64,000 nucleotides of DNA from Candidatus Faecousia intestinigallinarum (GTDB lineage: Bacteria > Bacillota > Clostridia > Oscillospirales > Oscillospiraceae): the NCBI GenBank assembly GCA_018715805.1, contig DVKX01000047.1, positions 62,001 through 126,000 of the forward strand, given 5' to 3'. The notes below the pieces were generated by a model, which was not told the DNA's origin, did no database searches, and was given only the letters and a program-made list of their open reading frames with translations. This document shows positions 9,564 through 20,328 of the stretch, piece by piece (position 1 is the stretch's first letter; every line of letters begins with the position of its first letter). The translations under genes and the position numbers were made by a program.

Positions 9564-11225
9564 TTATACTTTCTTTGGGAAATGCACCAGGATGGTGGTG
9601 CCTGTTCCCGGGGCGCTTTGCAGCTCTATGGTTCCCCCGTGGAGCATTACCGCGTGCTTTACAATGGACAGCCCCAGGCCGGTGCCGCCCACTTCCTTGG
9701 AGCGGCTTTTATCCACCCGGTAAAACCGTTCAAATACCCGGTTCTGACTTTCCTTGGGAATCCCAATGCCCGTATCCGCCACAGTAAGCACCGTCTCCTG
9801 GGGGGACGAGGCCACATGAACCGTCACTCTTCCCCCGGGATGATTGTACTTAATGGCATTGTCGCACAGGTTATACACGATGCCGGAGAGCAGCTGCGGC
9901 ACGCCGGACACCTGCGCCGCCTCGCCTGTGAGCTTCACCGTCACCTGCGCCTGTGCAGCGGCAGGCTCCAGGCTCTGCACCGCCTGTGCCGCCAGGGTAT
10001 AGAGATCCGTCTGCTCCCAGGCCATGGCCTGACTGCCTTCATCCAGCTGCGACAGCTTAATAATGTCCTCCACCAGGCGGATCATCCGCTGCGCCTCTGC
10101 GTAAATACTGGCCGCAAATTTGGCGGTATCCTCCGGCTTAGCAATGCCCCCGGCCATGAGTTCGGCATAGCCGGAAATGGCATGGAGGGGCGTTTTCAGC
10201 TCATGGGACACATTGGCCGTAAATTCCCGGCGCATCTGCTCCGCTTGGAGGCGCTCGGTCACATCAAACAGCAGCAGCGCGATTCCGCTCACTGTCCCTT
10301 CGCTCTCAACAGGGCTGGCTTCCAGCTGGTAGCTTCGGCCGGAAATGACAATGCCCGTGCTGCTTTGCTGCCCCAGATGGGCTTTGTGCAGCAGCTCCTG
10401 CAGCTCCGGGCTTCGGTTGACCGTAAGGATATCCCGGCCGATTACGCTGCGGTCTGTCTCTAAAAGCTTGGCAGCCGCCGGATTGATGCTCAAGACGGTG
10501 TCCTCCCGCCCCAACAGGATCAGCCCCTCGCTCATATTTCCCGTTACTGTGGCAAACTCCTCCTGTTTCCGCCGCAGATCCACAGATTTTGCCCGCAGTA
10601 GCTGCTGCTGGCTGTCAATGCGCCGCAGCAGGGGCGCCAGTTCGTCGTAGCCCTCGTTGGTCAGCGGCGCGTCCAGATTCAAACGGTTCAGCGGCGCTAC
10701 AATATTTCTGGACAGCCGGTGCGCCAGCACCAGCGAAAGCACCAGCGCCAGGGCGAACACTATGCAAATGGGCTGCGCCATACCCAGCACCAGGTTCAGC
10801 ACTGTGCTTTGCGCCATGGACATCCGCACCACCGTGCCATCTGCCAGCCGCCGGGCATAATAGAGCGTGCGCTGGGTGAGGGTGCTGGAATAGCGGGTAC
10901 TTTCCCCCCAGCCGTTCCGCAGCGCCTCCTGGAACTCCTCTCGATCCGCGTGGTTTTCCATCTGCGCCGCATCCTGCTCCGTGTCAAAGAGCACGGTGCC
11001 GTCGGCATCCAGCCAGGTAATCCGCCCCTCCAGCAAATTCATATTCTGAAAATAGTCCATGCCGGAAAGCTCCAGACCCTGGGCGGCCAGATCGATCTCA
11101 GACTTCAGCTGGCTCTGCTGGATGTTATTGAAGTAGCCATAAAGTACGCCCATAATCAGCACAACGCTGGCCAGAAACACGCCCAGCGCCACCAGCAAAA
11201 TGGAGCGAAAAATGCGTTTGGTCAT
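9564..11225 (-). CDS. phoR: Phosphate-regulon-type sensor histidine kinase
   Basis: HisKA FTANVSHELKTPLHAISGYAEL, HATPase DTGIGIPKESQNRVFERFYRVDKSRSKEVGGTGLGLSIVKH; PAS; beside pst genes. Confidence 0.88.
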   Translation of the reverse strand: MTKRIFRSILLVALGVFLASVVLIMGVLYGYFNNIQQSQLKSEIDLAAQGLELSGMDYFQNMNLLEGRITWLDADGTVLFDTEQDAAQMENHADREEFQEALRNGWGESTRYSSTLTQRTLYYARRLADGTVVRMSMAQSTVLNLVLGMAQPICIVFALALVLSLVLAHRLSRNIVAPLNRLNLDAPLTNEGYDELAPLLRRIDSQQQLLRAKSVDLRRKQEEFATVTGNMSEGLILLGREDTVLSINPAAAKLLETDRSVIGRDILTVNRSPELQELLHKAHLGQQSSTGIVISGRSYQLEASPVESEGTVSGIALLLFDVTERLQAEQMRREFTANVSHELKTPLHAISGYAELMAGGIAKPEDTAKFAASIYAEAQRMIRLVEDIIKLSQLDEGSQAMAWEQTDLYTLAAQAVQSLEPAAAQAQVTVKLTGEAAQVSGVPQLLSGIVYNLCDNAIKYNHPGGRVTVHVASSPQETVLTVADTGIGIPKESQNRVFERFYRVDKSRSKEVGGTGLGLSIVKHAVMLHGGTIELQSAPGTGTTILVHFPKKV

Positions 11226-11896
11226 GCTTCCCGCGCCTCCATTCGATAGCCCACGCCCCGCACGGTCTGTATATACTCGCCGCACTCCCCCAGCTTTGTC
11301 CGCAAGGTACCGATATGCACATCCACCGTCCGTGTCTCGCCTACATAATTCGTCTCCCAGATGGTGTTAATCAGCTGATCCCGGGTGAATACCCGGCCGG
11401 GATTGGACATAAACAGCCGCAGCAGCTCAAACTCCTTCAAGGTCAGCTGCACCCGCTGCCCCTTGGCAGTCACCGTATGAGATTCCAGCTCCATGCGCAG
11501 CTGTCCCACCGTCAGGCTCGACCCAGCGCCGGGGTTGCTCCGGCGCAGCACCGCCTTGATGCGGGACACCATCTCCATCATGCCAAAGGGCTTGGCCAGA
11601 TAATCGTCCGCTCCCAGATCCAGGCCGGTGACCTTATCAAACTCCGTTCCCTTGGCGGAGGCCATAATCACCGGAATGCGGCAGGTGGACGGCTCCGCGC
11701 GGAGAATTTTTAGGATCTCTATGCCGTCCTGCCCGGGCAGCATGATGTCCAGCAGCACCAAGTCGGGTTTTTCCGTCTCTACCGCCCGAAAAAAGGATGC
11801 GCCGTCCGCAAATCCTTGGGCATGGAAGCCGGAATTTTCCAGGGCATAGACCATCAAATTGCGGATATTGCCATCGTCCTCCACACAGTAGATCAT
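11222..11896 (-). CDS. phoP: PhoB/PhoP-type winged-helix response regulator
   Basis: MIYCVEDDGNIRNLMVYALE receiver, LVLLDIMLPGQDGIE, Trans_reg_C DNA-binding C-terminus. Confidence 0.88.
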   Translation of the reverse strand: MIYCVEDDGNIRNLMVYALENSGFHAQGFADGASFFRAVETEKPDLVLLDIMLPGQDGIEILKILRAEPSTCRIPVIMASAKGTEFDKVTGLDLGADDYLAKPFGMMEMVSRIKAVLRRSNPGAGSSLTVGQLRMELESHTVTAKGQRVQLTLKEFELLRLFMSNPGRVFTRDQLINTIWETNYVGETRTVDVHIGTLRTKLGECGEYIQTVRGVGYRMEAREA

Positions 11897-12543
11897 CCTT
11901 CCCACTCCTCTCGGCTGCCGCTGATGGAGAAGCAGACCCATCCGGCGATGTTTACCGCATGGTCGCCGATGCGCTCAAAATATTTGGCAATCATCAATAG
12001 ATCCACAGCGTATTCCGCTTCCAATTCCGGATTCTGCAAATGGCGGATGATATTCTTCTTGATTTTATCAAAGTAGCCGTCCACCACATCGTCGTAAGCC
12101 ATCACCGCCTTGGCTCCCGCCACATCCTGATGTACAAAAGCGTCAATGGCATTGGTAACCATCTGTATGGTGGCCTGCGCCATATCGTGGATGTCCTGCG
12201 TTTCCTCCTGGGGAGACAGCTTTGCCACGCGGATGATCTCCGCAATATCCGCAGACTGGTGGCCGATCCGCTCCATGTCCGTGACCATTTTCAGCGCCGA
12301 GGAAACCACCCGCAGATCCCGAGCCACCGGCTGCTGCTGCAGCAGCAGCTTCAGGCACATATTTTCAATTTCCCGCTCCTTCTGGGATATTTCCGCAGAA
12401 ATTTCCGTGGCCTGATCGGCCAGCGCCAGATCCCCCAGCAGCAGCGCCTGGGAGGACTTGGCGATGGCGCTCTCGCAAAGAGAGCCCATGGTGATCATGG
12501 CTCTGTTCAGCATTTGTAATTGCTGGTCGTACTGTACCCGCAT
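11893..12543 (-). CDS. phoU: Phosphate signaling complex protein PhoU
   Basis: PhoU repeats ([42 protein letters not shown]). Confidence 0.92.
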   Translation of the reverse strand: MRVQYDQQLQMLNRAMITMGSLCESAIAKSSQALLLGDLALADQATEISAEISQKEREIENMCLKLLLQQQPVARDLRVVSSALKMVTDMERIGHQSADIAEIIRVAKLSPQEETQDIHDMAQATIQMVTNAIDAFVHQDVAGAKAVMAYDDVVDGYFDKIKKNIIRHLQNPELEAEYAVDLLMIAKYFERIGDHAVNIAGWVCFSISGSREEWEG

Positions 12544-13295
12544 TATCCAAACCTCCCGGTAATATAATCCTCTGTCCGTTTGTCCCGGGGCGTGGAGAAG
12601 AGCGTCTCCGTGTCCCCGTATTCAATCAGTTCCCCCAGCAGAAAGAACGCCGTCTGATCGGAAATACGCACCGCCTGCTGCATATTGTGGGTAACGATAA
12701 CAATAGTATACTGCTTTTTCAGTTCCAATGCAAGGTCTTCAATCTTGGCTGTGGAGATGGGATCCAGGGCGGAGGTGGGTTCGTCCATCAGCAGCACCTC
12801 CGGCTCCACCGCCAATGCCCGGGCAATACACAGCCGCTGCTGCTGCCCGCCGGAAAGCCCCAGCGCCGACTTCTTCAGTTTATCCTTTGTTTCCTCCCAG
12901 ATGGCCGCCTGACGCAGGGAACGCTCCACAATGTCATCCAGCTTCACCCGGGAGCGGATGCCATGGATGCGGGGGCCATAGGCGATATTGTCGTAAATGC
13001 TCATGGGAAAGGGGTTGGGCTTCTGGAACACCATGCCCACCCGCTTGCGCAGCAGATTCACGTCCATATTGCCGTAAATGTCCTGTCCCTCCAGGGTGAC
13101 GCTCCCCTGGATGCGGCAGCCTTCCACCAGGTCGTTCATACGGTTCAGGGTCTTGAGATATGTGGATTTTCCGCAGCCGGACGGCCCGATGAGGGCGGTG
13201 ATCTTTTTCTGGGGGATCCCCATGGTGATCCCCTTCAGCGCCTCAAAATTGCCGTACCACAGGTGCAGATCCTTGGTTTCCATGATGCTTGCCAT
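12543..13295 (-). CDS. pstB: Phosphate ABC transporter ATP-binding protein PstB
   Basis: Walker [42 protein letters not shown]. Confidence 0.96.
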   Translation of the reverse strand: MASIMETKDLHLWYGNFEALKGITMGIPQKKITALIGPSGCGKSTYLKTLNRMNDLVEGCRIQGSVTLEGQDIYGNMDVNLLRKRVGMVFQKPNPFPMSIYDNIAYGPRIHGIRSRVKLDDIVERSLRQAAIWEETKDKLKKSALGLSGGQQQRLCIARALAVEPEVLLMDEPTSALDPISTAKIEDLALELKKQYTIVIVTHNMQQAVRISDQTAFFLLGELIEYGDTETLFSTPRDKRTEDYITGRFG

Positions 13296-13306
13296 AGCAG
13301 CCTCCG

Positions 13307-14161
13307 TTATTTTTTCAGTTTTTTGCCGGCGCGATTGGCGGCGAAATTGATGAGGAACGTCAGCAGCAGCAAAATCGCCGCGATGGCGAAAGCCACGTCA
13401 AAGTTCCCCCGTTCCTTGGCGTAGACGTACATGGCCACCGTCAGAGTAGCGCCCTGGTTATTGGGCAGCAGTGCCTGCACCGGGCTCATCAGTACGTGCG
13501 CCATGCCGGCGGTGTACAGTAAGGCGGCGGATTCGCCTACAATCCGCCCCACCGCCAGAATACAGCCGGTAACGATGCCGTCCACCGAGGAGGGCAGCAC
13601 CACCGTGCGGATCATATGCCATTTCCCCGCGCCCAGCCCCAGAGCGCCCTCCCGATAGCTTTGGGGTACGGTTTTCAGGCTCTCCTGGGTGGTGCGGATG
13701 ATGGTGGGCATGGTCATGATTACCAGCGTCAGTGCGCCGGCCAGCAGACTGCTTTTCAAGCGGCAGAATTCCGCGAAAAAGAGCATGCCCACCAGGCCAT
13801 AGATGATGGAGGGGATGCCGGAAAGCGTCTCCGTTGCAAATTCGATCACCCGTACCAGGCACTTGTTGGCGGCATACTCCGTAAGATAAATGGCCGCGCC
13901 CACCCCCAGGGGCAGTACCAGAATCAGGGTCATAACGACAATGTACAGCGTATTCAGCAAATTCGGCAGAATACCCACGGTACCCCGCAGAGCGCTGGGG
14001 CTGGTGGAGAGCAGCTCCCAGGAAATATGCCCCAGACCCCGGTAGAAGATATAGCCGATGACGCCCAGAAGCAGGGCGCAGGTCAGCCCCATGGCCAGGT
14101 ACATGGCCGCGCGCAGCGCGGCGGCATAGACCCGCCGTCCAAAGGAAATCGTTTCTTCCAT
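13307..14161 (-). CDS. pstA: Phosphate ABC transporter permease PstA
   Basis: [14 protein letters not shown] and pst permease context. Confidence 0.94.
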   Translation of the reverse strand: MEETISFGRRVYAAALRAAMYLAMGLTCALLLGVIGYIFYRGLGHISWELLSTSPSALRGTVGILPNLLNTLYIVVMTLILVLPLGVGAAIYLTEYAANKCLVRVIEFATETLSGIPSIIYGLVGMLFFAEFCRLKSSLLAGALTLVIMTMPTIIRTTQESLKTVPQSYREGALGLGAGKWHMIRTVVLPSSVDGIVTGCILAVGRIVGESAALLYTAGMAHVLMSPVQALLPNNQGATLTVAMYVYAKERGNFDVAFAIAAILLLLTFLINFAANRAGKKLKK

Positions 14162-14170
14162 CCCCTGTCC

Positions 14171-15046
14171 TCACTTTCTGTTTTTCTTCAAAAGCGCATT
14201 CAGCACCAGATTGATCACCATAATGAAACCAAAGAGTACCAGCGCAATGGAGAACAGCGCCTGACGCTGCAGGCCGGAGGAGTAAGACATCTCGCTGGCC
14301 ACCGCTGTGGTCAAAAAGCGCACGCTGGTAAACAGCCCCGGCATATTGGCCACATTGCCGGAAACCATCATAATGGCCATCGCCTCGCCCACGGCGCGTC
14401 CGATGCCCATGACCACCGCAGTGGCGATCCCGCTGGAGGCGGCGGGCACCGTTACCTTGAATACCGTCTCGATCTTGGTGGCGCCCAGCGCCAGGCTGGC
14501 CTCCTCGTATTCTCTGGGGACGGCCTGAAGCGCCGTCTCCGACACGCTGATTACCGTAGGCAGGATCATAACCGCCAGCACGATGATGGCGGAAAACAGA
14601 TTTGCTCCGTCGGGAAGGCCGAAGGCCTCCCGCACAAAGGGAACCAGCACCATCATGCCCACCAGACCATAGACCACAGACGGGATGCCCGCCAGCAGAT
14701 CCACCGCCGGACGCAGCAGCCCGCGCACCTTGGGCGGCGCCATCTTCCCCAGGAAGATGGCCGTCAGCAGTCCCACCGGCACGCCGATCACAATGGCGCC
14801 GAAGGTACCGTAGACAGAAGTCAGAATGAAGGGCAGGATACCATACTGTGGCTCCGCCGCCGTAGAGGCCCACACGCTTCCCGTCAGAAACGGGATAAGG
14901 CCAATCTCCCGAATGGCGGGAAGCCCTGCGGCAATCAGGTACCCCGTGATGAACAGTACAAAGCCAATAGCCGCCAGGCCGCACACCAGGAACAGCCCGC
15001 GCATGACGCGCTCTACCCAGGCAAAAATCCCGGTCTTTTTCTGCAT
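14171..15046 (-). CDS. pstC: Phosphate ABC transporter permease PstC
   Basis: LLAGIPSVVYGLVGMM, GRAVGEAMAIMMVSGN. Confidence 0.94.
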   Translation of the reverse strand: MQKKTGIFAWVERVMRGLFLVCGLAAIGFVLFITGYLIAAGLPAIREIGLIPFLTGSVWASTAAEPQYGILPFILTSVYGTFGAIVIGVPVGLLTAIFLGKMAPPKVRGLLRPAVDLLAGIPSVVYGLVGMMVLVPFVREAFGLPDGANLFSAIIVLAVMILPTVISVSETALQAVPREYEEASLALGATKIETVFKVTVPAASSGIATAVVMGIGRAVGEAMAIMMVSGNVANMPGLFTSVRFLTTAVASEMSYSSGLQRQALFSIALVLFGFIMVINLVLNALLKKNRK

Positions 15047-15089
15047 AACATATCTCCTTTTGCCCATTCCGGGCGCAGCGTCTCAACGC

Positions 15090-15126
15090 AAGCGGCCTGT
15101 ATGGCGTTGAAACCACACAGGCGCTT
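15090..15126 (-). promoter_or_regulatory. Intercistronic stem-loop pstS-pstC
   Basis: AAGCGCCTGTGTGG...CCATACAGGCCGCTT on the minus strand, no T-tract. Confidence 0.55.
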
Positions 15127-15141
15127 CACGCAAGGGATAAA

Positions 15142-15948
15142 TCAGCGGATCACGGGCACCGCGCCGGCTTGCAGAATGTATTCATCCGCAGCGGCGGAGG
15201 TGGCGAACTCGAAGAACTTCTGCGCCGCCTCGCTCAAAGAGCCGTCCGCCTTGGTCACCAGCACAAAGTTGCGCTGCACCGCGTAAGTACCGTTCTGAAC
15301 GGTTTCATTGCTGGGCGCCACACCGTTCACGCTGATGGCCTTGATCTTCTCGTCCACAGCGGACAGGGAGGCATAGCCGATGGCGTTGGGGTTGCCGGCC
15401 ACCGTGGCAATTACGTCGCCGGTGGAGGTCAGCTCCTGGTTATACTTGCAGGCGTCCTCGGTGCCGGTGATGGATTCAAAACCGTCCCGGGTGCCGGAAG
15501 CGGCTTCCCGTCCGATGAGAACCACCGGGGCGTCGTTGCCGCCCACCTCGCTCCAGTTGGTGATCTCGCCGGTGTACAGCTTCGCGATCTGCTCTACCGT
15601 CAGATCGGACACCGGGTTCTCCGGATTTACCACCACCGCGATGCCGTCGATGGCCACCACAGTGCCCTGCAGGCCGGATTCTTCCTCCTCCGGCTTCAGG
15701 TCGCGGCTGGCCAAACCAATGTCACAACGGCCGGACTGAACGGCCTCAATGCCGGCGCCGGAACCGGTGGGATTGTAAGTCACTTCTACGCCGGTTTCTT
15801 CTTTGTACACTTCTCTCAGGATCTCCATGAGCTTTTCCATGGAAGTGGAGCCGTCGGTGGAGACCTTTTCCGCCTCCTTCGGGGCACAGGCCGCCAGCAG
15901 CCCCACCAGCAGAATGGCGCTCAATGCCAGGGCAAGGATTTTTTTCAT
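15142..15948 (-). CDS. pstS: Phosphate ABC transporter substrate-binding lipoprotein PstS
   Basis: Lipobox LLAACAP; VSTDGSTSMEKLMEIL, IGREAASGTRDGFE. Confidence 0.95.
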   Translation of the reverse strand: MKKILALALSAILLVGLLAACAPKEAEKVSTDGSTSMEKLMEILREVYKEETGVEVTYNPTGSGAGIEAVQSGRCDIGLASRDLKPEEEESGLQGTVVAIDGIAVVVNPENPVSDLTVEQIAKLYTGEITNWSEVGGNDAPVVLIGREAASGTRDGFESITGTEDACKYNQELTSTGDVIATVAGNPNAIGYASLSAVDEKIKAISVNGVAPSNETVQNGTYAVQRNFVLVTKADGSLSEAAQKFFEFATSAAADEYILQAGAVPVIR

Positions 15949-16082
15949 AATTTCGTTTCTCCTTTAAGGTAGTTTTCGTTTGGTACATCCTTTGTACGCT
16001 ACCCAGCATACCGCACCGTTGTAAGGAAAACTATCATACTACGGTAAAGATCCTGTAAAACCGGGAAAACACGCGGATAAAA

Positions 16083-16122
16083 AATCGCGGCTGCGCGTTT
16101 GCGCAGCCGCAGAGCATTTTTT
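16083..16122. terminator. Terminator between the TraX-like gene and pst operon
   Basis: aaaaaTCGCGGCTGCGC-gttt-GCGCAGCCGCAGagcattttt. Confidence 0.65.
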
Positions 16123-16927
16123 ACTGAATGAACAGTGACAGCACCATGGGCAGTACCCAGGAGATCACCGCAAAGACCGCCAGCAGCACCGGATAACTCA
16201 AGTAACGGAAATAGCGGTTGGGATAGCCCCATTCCTCGTTATACGCCAGAACCAGCAGACAGCCCGCCGCGCCCAGCACATTGTATACAGAGAATACCAC
16301 GCAGGCAAACATGGCAATCGCCCCCGCCAGCGCCCGACCCTTGGGCTTGTCATAGAAAAGCCAGAATACTGCGGCCATCACGATCAGTTCCGCGCCATGA
16401 TCTACCCGCAGCAGCATCACCCATACCAGCGCCGCCAGGATCACCGCCGCCTTCAGCGCCGCGTTTCTAACGCCGCCGCCCTGGTACTGCATCATAAACA
16501 TCAGCATCACCAGGCCAAATACCAGGCCGAATACCGGATTGCGGCTGCTCAGCACCAGCCAGCTTCCGCCCATGGCCAGGTTATAGGGTATCTCGCACAG
16601 CACGGCCAGCCCCAGCAGCCGAAGGAAATACTTCTTGCTGTCGCTGGTATTCCATATGCCCTCCACCAGCAGGAACGCAAATATGGGCGTAGCAACAGTT
16701 TGTATGCTCCGGAAAATGATGGCCATGGACACCGAATGGGCGCTCAAGGGGCTGCTTTCCACAATGGCCGCCAGCGACTCCAGCGTACCGTCGCCGCGCC
16801 CTTCCAGCAGCACATTCTCCACGATCGCTCGCCCGGCAATGCCCAGCGCCACAAACAGCATACCCCAAAACTGGAGATCTCTGCTGGGCAGAAAGCCGGA
16901 GCGCCGGATTTTTTGTTCTTTCCCCAT
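16121..16927 (-). CDS. TraX family membrane protein
   Basis: TraX-like pattern (RSIQTVATPIFAFLLVEGIWNTSDSKKYFLRLLGLAVLCEIPYNLA). Confidence 0.75.
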   Translation of the reverse strand: MGKEQKIRRSGFLPSRDLQFWGMLFVALGIAGRAIVENVLLEGRGDGTLESLAAIVESSPLSAHSVSMAIIFRSIQTVATPIFAFLLVEGIWNTSDSKKYFLRLLGLAVLCEIPYNLAMGGSWLVLSSRNPVFGLVFGLVMLMFMMQYQGGGVRNAALKAAVILAALVWVMLLRVDHGAELIVMAAVFWLFYDKPKGRALAGAIAMFACVVFSVYNVLGAAGCLLVLAYNEEWGYPNRYFRYLSYPVLLAVFAVISWVLPMVLSLFIQ

Positions 16928-17170
16928 ACGCGCCTCCTCAAACCATCGGCCTCCCCCCAGGCAGGAGGAGGCCGGAATATTCTGAAAACATAGGAACCAA
17001 AAAAGTTCCATAATTTTTTATATTATACCAAGCCTTTTCAGGGACTGTCAATGGGCGAAACCCACAAAAAAGCAGGCGGAATTTATACACTCTGCACAAA
17101 TTTGCAGGCGTTATCCCCAGGCATCCGCCTGCAAAAGACCATGTTCTTTTGGTTTCCTCAGAAAATCGCC

Positions 17171-17199
17171 TTGACTTGCCCCAGCGGCAATGTTATACT
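17171..17199 (+). promoter_or_regulatory. SigmaA-type promoter for the downstream lipoprotein
   Basis: TTGACT-17 bp-TATACT. Confidence 0.7.
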
Positions 17200-17228
17200 A
17201 AAAGTACCATAAATAAAGGAGATTCCCT

Positions 17229-17825
17229 ATGAAAAAATTTGTATCCCTGCTGCTGGTGCTGGCCATGGCGCTGACATTCACCGCCTGCAAAATTAGCCTG
17301 GGTTCTCCCACCGATACCAGTACGCTGCCCTCCTCCGCGCCGGAAAGCCCCGCTCCAGACACACAGGAGCCAACGCAAGCGCCCACGGAGCCTGTGATCC
17401 TGGACGCTCCCACTGTTTTTGAAGACGCTTTGAAGGACGCCAAGCTGATCTATACCAACGAGGGGATCGCCGAGGATGGTTCCCATCACTTCTCCTTGAG
17501 TTATGAGTCCTCCTATGTGGATCAGATCGTGGTGGAGTGCTTTGTCTCCGACGAGTATCTGGATCTCTACGCCTGGTATCTGGTAGAAGTGCCTGCGGAA
17601 AACACCAGCAAAGCGCTGGAAGTGCTGAATGAGCTGAACAGCAGCTACCGCTATGCCGTTTTCTCTCTGGACACCGCAGACAGCACCGTGACCGCCTCCT
17701 ACAATGTCTGGTTCAGCGGCGATGAGAGCTTCGGCGTGTACGCCCTGGACGCAATTGACGGTCTGGTTTCTGTGGTAGACGCCGTCTATCCCCAGCTGCT
17801 GTCGCTGGAAGAAACAGGCGCATAA
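17229..17825 (+). CDS. Small secreted lipoprotein, unknown function
   Basis: Signal peptide and lipobox MKKFVSLLLVLAMALTFTACK, Pro/Thr-rich linker. Confidence 0.75.
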   Translation: MKKFVSLLLVLAMALTFTACKISLGSPTDTSTLPSSAPESPAPDTQEPTQAPTEPVILDAPTVFEDALKDAKLIYTNEGIAEDGSHHFSLSYESSYVDQIVVECFVSDEYLDLYAWYLVEVPAENTSKALEVLNELNSSYRYAVFSLDTADSTVTASYNVWFSGDESFGVYALDAIDGLVSVVDAVYPQLLSLEETGA

Positions 17826-17894
17826 CATTGCCGCCGGAAAAATTGCATCAGCAGGCCGGGTATCCCGTTGGAATACCCGGCCTTTTGCTATTTT

Positions 17895-18782
17895 TTACCG
17901 CGCCGTAAGCTCCCAGGCCATCTGTGCCGCGCCCCACAGGGCGTCATGGGCAGGCGCCACAGGCGTCCCCAGGGCGGCCAATTTCTTTACCGTCAGACGG
18001 CGGTAGACGTTCTCCTGCGTGAGCAGTCCTCCCAGCAGGGCAATGGGGCAGCCTCTCAGTCCCAGCCGATTCTGTACCGCCCGCGTCAGGCGGCACAGTT
18101 CCTCTGCCTCCCAGTCCAGAATTTCCTGCGCCTGCTCGTCTCCCGCCGCAGCCAGTTCCAGCGCCAAAGCGGAGAGCCGGGCGATGGCGGACTTGTCCGT
18201 TTGCGGCGAATAGACAAAGGCGATCAGCTCCGCCGGGGATGAGATTCCCAGGCAGTCATACACGGCGCATCGCATGGCCGTCCCCGGGCTTCTGCCGTCC
18301 AGCTGCCGCACCGCCAGGCTCAATACATCCCGCCCCAGGGCATAGCCGCTGCCCCCGTCGTCGATCAAATGACCATAGCCGCCTGTCCGGGCGGTTTCCC
18401 CGGAAGTGTTCTTGCCGAAGCAGATAGAGCCTGTCCCGGCAATCAGCGCAACGCCAGGGGCATCCATGGCTCCCCGCAGTGCGATCTCCTGGTCGCCGCA
18501 CAGCTTCCAGCGCCCGGAAAAATGGTGTGCTTCCAGTGTTTCTTCCAAAATTTCTCCCATCCGGGGGTTGGAGATCCCCGCCGCGCCAACACACAGCGCC
18601 CCGCAGTCTCTCAATCCGCCGCAGGTGGAAAACACCTCCTCCAGCAGCGCCCGGAATGCTTCCGCGCCAATGCTGTTGATGTTAAAGGGGCCAAATTCCA
18701 GCCGCCGGAGCAGATGGTTTTCCTCATCCCGCATTTCCAGTCGGGTATGGGTTCCGCCGCCGTCAATGCCTGCCACAAACAT
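17895..18782 (-). CDS. BadF/BadG/BcrA/BcrD-family N-acetyl amino-sugar kinase (GlcNAc and/or MurNAc kinase)
   Basis: FVAGIDGGGTHTRLEM, ALIAGTGSICFGKN, GGYGHLIDDGGSGYALGRD; operonic with peptidoglycan glycosidases. Confidence 0.82.
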   Translation of the reverse strand: MFVAGIDGGGTHTRLEMRDEENHLLRRLEFGPFNINSIGAEAFRALLEEVFSTCGGLRDCGALCVGAAGISNPRMGEILEETLEAHHFSGRWKLCGDQEIALRGAMDAPGVALIAGTGSICFGKNTSGETARTGGYGHLIDDGGSGYALGRDVLSLAVRQLDGRSPGTAMRCAVYDCLGISSPAELIAFVYSPQTDKSAIARLSALALELAAAGDEQAQEILDWEAEELCRLTRAVQNRLGLRGCPIALLGGLLTQENVYRRLTVKKLAALGTPVAPAHDALWGAAQMAWELTAR

Positions 18783-18791
18783 AAGCGTTCC

Positions 18792-20327
18792 TCACAGCTT
18801 CACCGGGAGCATCCCCGTCATAGCTTCCCCCCGGAAGACCCTGCACAGCGCCTTGAACGCGGGCAGCGCGTAATCATAAGCCGCGATCTTGCACTGGCAC
18901 GCCGGCAGCAGCGGAATATCGTAGGGATTTCGCAGCGCCGCCACTGTCACCGGTCTGCCCGTGGACACCAGCGCCTCCGCCAAGGCGATCTGCCCCGGGA
19001 ACAGATGCGCATTGCAGGTGCCCAGTACCACGCGGCTATACTGCCGCGCCTGGGCGACCGCCGCAGCGATCTCTTCGGACGCGGGGTTCTTGTCCGTCAC
19101 CAGATAGCCGCCGCCAAATTCCTGCGCCATATATGCCGGGAAGGTGGCGGCGTAGCCATTTTCATTGGCGGCTCCCGATACCCGGTAGTCCGCGCAGCCC
19201 ACAAAAAAGGTATCCGCATCCAGCAGGGGGGCTTCCCCAGCGCAGCAGGTCAGCGCCTCCATGGCCATCCGCTCTGCCTCCGCCCGATCCTCCGGCCGGT
19301 TGCACAGGGCTTCCTCCACAGGATACGCCGCCACCTGCCGCTTATAGGCCAGGATCTTCTCCACCGAGGCGCGCAGCTCCGCCAGATCCAGTTCGCCTTG
19401 TTCCGCCGCCGCGTTCAGCGCCTGAGCAGAAGCCCGCTCCAGATCCAGGGAACTGGAAATCTCCGCGATGTCCACCCCCGCCCGGATGGCCGCCACCACG
19501 CCATTAGGCGTGCCGTAGTGCGCCTGGATGGCGCCCATTTCCATGCAGTCGGTGAGCACCAATCCCTGGTATCCCATTTTTTCTTTCAGCAGCCCCGTCA
19601 CGATCTGCCGGGACATGGTGCTGGGCACAGCCTCCTCCATGATGCTGGGAAACATCACATGGCTGATCATGATGGAATGGATGCCGTTTTCCACCGCCTG
19701 CCGAAAGGGGATCAGTTCCAGCCGCTCCAACGCTTCCAACGTCTTGTCCAGACGGGGAATGCCCAGATGGCTGTCCACCGCTGTATCCCCATGCCCCGGG
19801 AAGTGTTTGCCGCAGCACAGCACGCCGCTGTCCCGGTAAGCATTGGCCGAGGCCGCGCCCAACCGCGCTACCTGCTCCGGATCATCCCCAAAGCTGCGAA
19901 TCCCGATCACCGGATTTTGGGGATTGTTGTTCACATCCAGGTCAGGCGCCATATTGAAATTGGCTCCCAACCCCCGCAGCTGCCGAATGGTGATCTGGGC
20001 AGCTTTTTCCACGTTTTTCACCTTGCCGGTGGCTGCCAGCGCCATGGCGCAGGGCACATTCACCGCATCCGCGGGCAGGCGGCTCACCATGCCCCCCTCC
20101 TGGTCGATGATAATAAACGCCGGATGTCCCGTCTCCGCCTGAATAAGCTCCTGAATCTCCCGGCACAGCCGGCGCATCTGGGCCGCGCTCTCAATATTGC
20201 GCAGGAACAAGATCACATTGCCCACCTTATATTCCCGCAGCAGGTCAATAAACTCCTGGGGCAGCGCCGTGCCATGGAAGCCGAACGCCAGCTTCTGCCC
20301 CAGCATTTCCCGGATGGTCATTTCCAT
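18792..20327 (-). CDS. nagZ: Glycoside hydrolase family 3 beta-N-acetylglucosaminidase (NagZ-like)
   Basis: FIIIDQEGGMVSRL, CCGKHFPGHGDTAVDSHLGIP (KHFPGHGDT), LVLTDCMEMGAI. Confidence 0.88.
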   Translation of the reverse strand: MEMTIREMLGQKLAFGFHGTALPQEFIDLLREYKVGNVILFLRNIESAAQMRRLCREIQELIQAETGHPAFIIIDQEGGMVSRLPADAVNVPCAMALAATGKVKNVEKAAQITIRQLRGLGANFNMAPDLDVNNNPQNPVIGIRSFGDDPEQVARLGAASANAYRDSGVLCCGKHFPGHGDTAVDSHLGIPRLDKTLEALERLELIPFRQAVENGIHSIMISHVMFPSIMEEAVPSTMSRQIVTGLLKEKMGYQGLVLTDCMEMGAIQAHYGTPNGVVAAIRAGVDIAEISSSLDLERASAQALNAAAEQGELDLAELRASVEKILAYKRQVAAYPVEEALCNRPEDRAEAERMAMEALTCCAGEAPLLDADTFFVGCADYRVSGAANENGYAATFPAYMAQEFGGGYLVTDKNPASEEIAAAVAQARQYSRVVLGTCNAHLFPGQIALAEALVSTGRPVTVAALRNPYDIPLLPACQCKIAAYDYALPAFKALCRVFRGEAMTGMLPVKL

Positions 20328-20328
20328 A

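Noticed and set aside
13616-15286. 556-aa plus-strand ORF
   Set aside because: Antisense to pstA/pstC, which have clear family motifs; Gln/His-rich artefact.
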